A stretch of DNA of 64,000 nucleotides from Fen-671 sp963794745 (lineage in GTDB: Bacteria; Actinomycetota; Acidimicrobiia; Acidimicrobiales; Palsa-688), in NCBI GenBank assembly GCA_963794745.1, contig CAWCEZ010000005.1, forward strand, positions 304,119 to 368,118, given 5' to 3'. The number at the start of each line of letters is the position of its first letter. Within the stretch, counting starts at the first letter, position 1. Of this stretch, positions 63,224 to 64,000 are shown piece after piece. Below the pieces are notes generated by a model that ran no database searches, was not told the DNA's origin, and saw only the letters and a list, made by a program, of their open reading frames with translations. The position numbers were made by a program, and so were the translations under genes.

Positions 63224-63551
63224 CTAGGGCCTTGGCACTCGGGGCCGTGGTATGGGGTCGAGGTCCCGGTGGACAAGGGTCCCGACACTCTCACTGCTTG
63301 GTCCGTCCAGGATTTCTCCGTCTGCCAACTCGACCTTGAACCGCACTGGTCGCCCGAGGGTCCCGGCCACAGCATCTCTGATTGTTTTAGCCACATGGCC
63401 TCCTCGTCCGATGCAAGCGTCAGGGGTTGTGGTCCACAGAGTCACATAGTCGGAGTCGGCTGACACCTCGATGCCGACCACCACCGCCTCAGCTGGTAAA
63501 ACATCGAATCAGCGCGTCGGTAACAGCCCTGAACTCTCTGGCTGGGGGCAT
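63224..63551 (-). CDS. KH-like small protein, possibly frame-interrupted
   Basis: The core (start near 63484-63487, 86 residues) reads GIEVSADSDYVTLWTTTPDA then CIGRGGHVAKTIRDAVAGTL and GRPVRFKVELADG. The strand-turn-strand followed by GRGG and a helix is the KH GxxG pattern seen in KhpA/NusA-type domains, which bind RNA. An upstream stretch in another frame (ATG 63551, MPPAREFRAVTDALIR) could be the displaced N-terminus. Function unassigned; could be a nucleic-acid-binding regulator. Confidence 0.5.
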
Positions 63552-64000
63552 TCCCCGACACTACAGAACCTCGCCTTGGTCCGGAGCGGGAGCCTCTGGC
63601 GGCCTCGGCCCACTCGAGCGTGGCCTCGTTCACGACACCAACTTCGCCGACCGATATGAGCGCCAGCTCCCTATTTCGGTGGGGAGCTTGTCCCCGGAGC
63701 CTCCCTACAGCGCCAACCCAAGTCAGCTGGTTCCTTTTCTCAGCTGGCGGGTTGACAGCTATAGGAGCTCAAAGCACCCGCAACTGCGTCGGAGGCGCCG
63801 CGGCAATGGGTCGATGCCCGAAACACTGAGTTGGCCGCGATGCGGACCGCGTGGTCGTCCCGGCGCCACAGGGTGCCAAGAGCGTCATGTGTTACACGAT
63901 AAGCCCACGTTCCGCGACTACTGCCGAGTTGGCCGTAGGCAGCCGGGGTTGGGTTGGAAGACTTGGATGATGGCGGCGCCGGTCGCGTCTGCGGCGCTCA
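63552..64000. other. Unassigned right end of the window
   Basis: About 450 bases. One plus-strand frame stays open from about 63500 to the window edge and one minus frame starts at GTG 63633 (MNEATLEWAEAARGSRSG), but neither has convincing composition or a family match. Nothing further can be supported. Confidence 0.4.

Noticed and set aside
1..64000. tRNA or rRNA genes, insertion sequences, integrases, attachment sites
   Set aside because: No T-arm or rRNA core sequences, transposase motifs or att-type direct repeats were recognised by eye; a covariance-model search would be decisive.
63620..64000. Plus-strand frame open to the right edge
   Set aside because: Arg- and Pro-rich composition without protein-like regularity or a start with a ribosome site; not supported as a gene.

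Overview
The window is high-GC bacterial chromosome, most likely from an actinobacterium outside the well-studied mycobacteria and streptomycetes (an Acidimicrobiia-like lineage is my inference; no rRNA is present to test it). Many genes start with GTG or TTG, genes overlap by 1-4 bases, and two long blocks follow the gene order of Mycobacterium tuberculosis. Block 1 (about 1-7.3 kb, read right to left) is pgsA, gcvH, FHA protein (GarA-like), MerR (FtsR/Rv1828-like), DUF151 nuclease (Rv1829-like), MerR (Rv1830-like), gcvT, gcvPA, gcvPB. Block 2 (about 28-59 kb) matches the Rv2718c-Rv2786c neighbourhood: nrdR, LysM protein, lexA, hflX, dapF, miaA, miaB, recA, pgsA, ftsK, rnj, dapA, dapB, M16 peptidase, pnp, rpsO, ribF.

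Layout. 1-7.3 kb: glycine cleavage and its regulators. 7.3-9.9 kb: an NRAMP-type transporter with a structured leader, and a VapBC-like pair. 10.0-11.7 kb: a SipW-type signal peptidase and a TasA/camelysin-like secreted protein. 12.2-16.4 kb: NAD formate dehydrogenase, a DUF5335 protein, an MgtE-N/CBS protein and a Gfo/Idh/MocA oxidoreductase. 16.4-27.4 kb: a large secreted protein, lipoate ligase, HNH nuclease, DUF6941 and DUF3040 proteins, a glycoside hydrolase, an orphan solute-binding protein, dinB and a PIG-L deacetylase. 27.5-31.4 kb: an inositol monophosphatase, a PPi-type phosphofructokinase, nrdR, LysM and lexA. 31.4-39.1 kb: a minus-strand run joining lysine synthesis (dapE, dapD, dapC, dapF) with hflX, miaA and miaB. 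39.3-43.3 kb: DUF664, thpR, an ERCC4 nuclease divergent from recA, and a small GyrA-arm-like protein. 43.3-59.0 kb: a minus-strand run cinA to ribF. 59-64 kb: poorly conserved hypotheticals that look accessory.

The genes form several functional groups. Four glycine-cleavage genes plus a lipoate ligase handle one-carbon supply. Six dap genes cover most of the succinylase lysine/meso-DAP route. lexA, recA, the LysM gene and the ERCC4 nuclease gene all have LexA-box-like sites and probably form an SOS regulon; dinB shows no such box. rpsO, pnp and rnj form an RNA-processing group.

A striking property is that at least 14 conserved genes, several normally essential (ftsK, rnj, dapA, dapE, rimO, miaA), are interrupted by single-base frame changes, most of them in short G or C runs. 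This looks like sequence or assembly error rather than biology, and coordinates of those genes span both frames. I found no tRNA, rRNA, CRISPR array, insertion sequence or integrase.
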